Shown: positions 63,301-64,000 of the stretch, piece after piece
Layout: each line of letters begins with the position of its first letter
Numbering within the stretch: the stretch's first letter is position 1
NCBI RefSeq assembly: GCF_014284125.1
Contig: NZ_JACOFX010000001.1
Location: 186,001-250,000, forward strand
Origin: Undibacterium umbellatum
Lineage (GTDB): Bacteria; Pseudomonadota; Gammaproteobacteria; Burkholderiales; Burkholderiaceae_D
Length of the DNA stretch: 64,000 nucleotides
Direction: 5' to 3'
Notes under the pieces: generated by a model
Told to the model about the DNA's origin: nothing
Database searches by the model: none
What the model saw: only the letters and a program-made list of their open reading frames with translations
Translations under genes and position numbers: made by a program

Positions 63301-64000
63301 CAGCAGTCAGATCAGGTCGACCAAGATAGCCAAAAGCAACGCCGGGGCCGGAAATGCAAAGTTCGCCAGTTTCTCCTGCAGGCAAGAGGTGCAAACCGTT
63401 TTCAACATCGGACGCGATAACAAGCAAAGAATAATTCGGCAATGGCCTGCCTATATTGACAGCCTGACCTGCCTGTAATTGCGCCAAGCTGGCTGATACA
63501 CTGGCTTCTGTCGGCCCATAAGTATTGAACATCAGTCGTCCGGGACGCGACCAACGCTTGACCAGTACTTCAGGGCACATCTCACCACCCAGATTAATCA
63601 GGCGCAGGCTATCAACTTCATGGCTGAACAAAGCGAGCAAGGTGGGGACTGCATGCAAGACGCTGATGCGGTTTTCATTCAAAGCCAGCGGCAGGGCATC
63701 TGGATCAGCCGTAATTTCTTTCGGTGCCAGCCACAAAGTTGCACCTACCAGATAACTAATCCAGATCTCTTCAAACGACATATCAAATGCCAACGAAAAT
63801 CCCTGATACACACGATCATCATGTCGTATACCCAACACATGGTTTTCGCTCCGCAAAAAGTGGCAGATACTGGCTTGACTCACCAGTATGCCCTTGGGTT
63901 TTCCTGTAGAGCCAGAGGTATAGATCACATAAGCCGGGTCACTCGCTTTGACGGACTCCCGTCTTAGCATGAATTGCCCGGCGTTAATCAATACATCTTC
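60398..64000 (-). CDS. Pls/PosA-type nonribosomal peptide synthetase, C-terminal part (N terminus beyond window)
   Basis: The frame is open to the right edge, so at least the first part of the adenylation domain is missing; 1200 residues are visible. Present: adenylation motifs YTSGSTGKPKG, AFDMSFEEIW, NTYGPTEASV, YRTGDLA, RGFRVELGEIE and SGKIDRNALKK; a carrier domain with GGHSL (attachment Ser at 62723-62725); then about 700 residues in which hydrophobic membrane segments alternate with three hexapeptide-repeat blocks. This is the layout of the NRPS terminal domain (TIGR02353) and of epsilon-poly-lysine synthetase Pls (A-T, six membrane helices, three tandem soluble domains). No condensation or thioesterase domain is seen. 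Such enzymes make amino-acid homopolymers or short amides; the substrate here is unknown. Confidence 0.88.
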   Translation of the reverse strand, partial: EDVLINAGQFMLRRESVKASDPAYVIYTSGSTGKPKGILVSQASICHFLRSENHVLGIRHDDRVYQGFSLAFDMSFEEIWISYLVGATLWLAPKEITADPDALPLALNENRISVLHAVPTLLALFSHEVDSLRLINLGGEMCPEVLVKRWSRPGRLMFNTYGPTEASVSASLAQLQAGQAVNIGRPLPNYSLLVIASDVENGLHLLPAGETGELCISGPGVAFGYLGRPDLTAEKFLPNPWARNSHEARLYRTGDLACFNPDGSVQCLGRADDQVKIRGFRVELGEIESVLAKQNGVGAVAVVLRKDEEIDQIVAFIVKDQLPADSDASTFAQHAAVLRVELGRVLPIYMVPARFEYLAEMPRLTSGKIDRNALKKIELVKQVANNDSDVPQTETEVVLFEALASLFPGQAIKRTSDFFTDLGGHSLMAAKLVSILRKHPRFAYFRISDIYAHRIITKMVDVLESTGQTQDAATAISKSQWVAAPGWKRWLCGLGQAVAIPWLVAMRMVQWLAPFFAYHFFTGDPDDSIARAVLLSVGVFLLLTLAEFAVAIMAKWLIAGRLKAGRYPLWGWTYYRWWLVDRLVEAAPAYMLSGSSLYTWWLRALGAKIGSDVVIGSMTLRVPDLLSIGDRCSIGNASNFENARVQHGELILGAITLEDDAYVGSYAVLEGNVYLEAGGHLDGQSALSEGQRIPRSRIWKGSPARDVGLFDAATFPPRPQATRLRLLGETVFFVFGSLLISALFFMPVFPSFMTIDWFDNSELFPGLQSNSVAFQLVKYFLLAFPATAVLIVCTALLSAGIRWSILPTLKQGQYPVHGNTYCGKWLVNQIQESSLNVLHGVYATVYAPFWYRLLGAKVGRGAEISTALGVVPDMLTLGDETFIADAVLLGDEQIDCGWMSMHPTVISRRSFVGNGAYIPDGTILPENVLIGVHSSAPSNEQMHEGDTWLGSPAIHLPAREETKGFPENLTFRPSAIRRLGRGLIEAFRIIAPHAMVIAVGYTIVLDLMPLAGDDRWSEVLYYLVVAGLLYGVGSFAFILMLKWLLIFRYKKSSVPMWTPFVWISEGITNLYEGIAVPNFMRYLRGTPWLPLAFNLLGCKIGRGVYMDTTDITEFDCVSIGEYSEINALACPQTHLFEDRVMKIDYVSIGKRVYMGPRSSVLYSAVVADGASLGALTLVMKGEYIPTNSSWHGCPAAMTGS

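Overview
This is a 64 kb stretch of bacterial chromosome. The gene families, the gene orders (rpsB-tsf-pyrH-frr-uppS-cdsA-dxr-rseP-bamA-skp-lpxD-fabZ-lpxA-lpxB; smc-zipA-ligA; dapC-dapD...dapE-prmB; rseA-rseB-mucD) and the moderate base composition (near 50% GC by eye) point to a Gram-negative betaproteobacterium of the Burkholderiales. An Oxalobacteraceae member resembling Undibacterium fits best. The genus is inference: I ran no search, and no rRNA or tRNA gene was recognised in the window.

Layout. 1-3022: the sigma-E control module rseA (cut by the left edge), rseB and the periplasmic protease mucD, closed by a terminator. 3074-4808: a promoter, then glutaredoxin-like gene, rnhB and a SpoU-type RNA methyltransferase, packed end to end. 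4802-8300: ppsR and ppsA, divergent. 8625-10065: an NfeD/SPFH membrane pair. 10201-14204: an AlkD-like repair protein, a large secreted polysaccharide deacetylase-caspase-TPR fusion, and a YdiL/Aca2-type HTH protein. 14254-19293: an old yellow enzyme, a small DUF protein coupled to a Nudix hydrolase, mtfA, and an ABC-F protein. 19392-25169 (minus): diaminopimelate/lysine genes dapC-dapD-(pilU)-(arsC-like)-dapE-prmB. 25473-33638 (plus): smc-zipA-ligA, galU, def. 33707-37924 (minus): a pseudouridine synthase, glnD, map. 38316-53907 (plus): translation genes, then isoprenoid, phospholipid, outer-membrane assembly and lipid A genes, then tatD and an ankyrin protein. 53945-59462: a 40-codon reading frame resembling the tail domain of an ABC ATPase, then the minus-strand mutagenesis cassette imuA-imuB-dnaE2 behind a LexA-type operator. 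59567-59928: two small unknown frames. 60398-64000: the C-terminal part of a Pls/PosA-type nonribosomal peptide synthetase running off the right edge.

How they fit together. Much of the window concerns the cell envelope: sigma-E signalling (rseA/rseB/rseP/mucD) monitors the outer-membrane machinery encoded here (bamA, skp, lpxD/A/B), while uppS, cdsA, dxr, galU and the dap genes supply lipid carrier, phospholipid, sugar-nucleotide and peptidoglycan precursors. Most genes are ordinary. The parts that deserve a second look are the deacetylase-caspase-TPR fusion (11021-13690), the synthetase at the right edge with three hexapeptide-repeat blocks between membrane segments, the orphan 40-codon domain frame (53945-54067), the SOS-controlled imu cassette with small divergent frames beside it, and a few unexplained inverted repeats. 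I did not find a clearly new multi-gene system.
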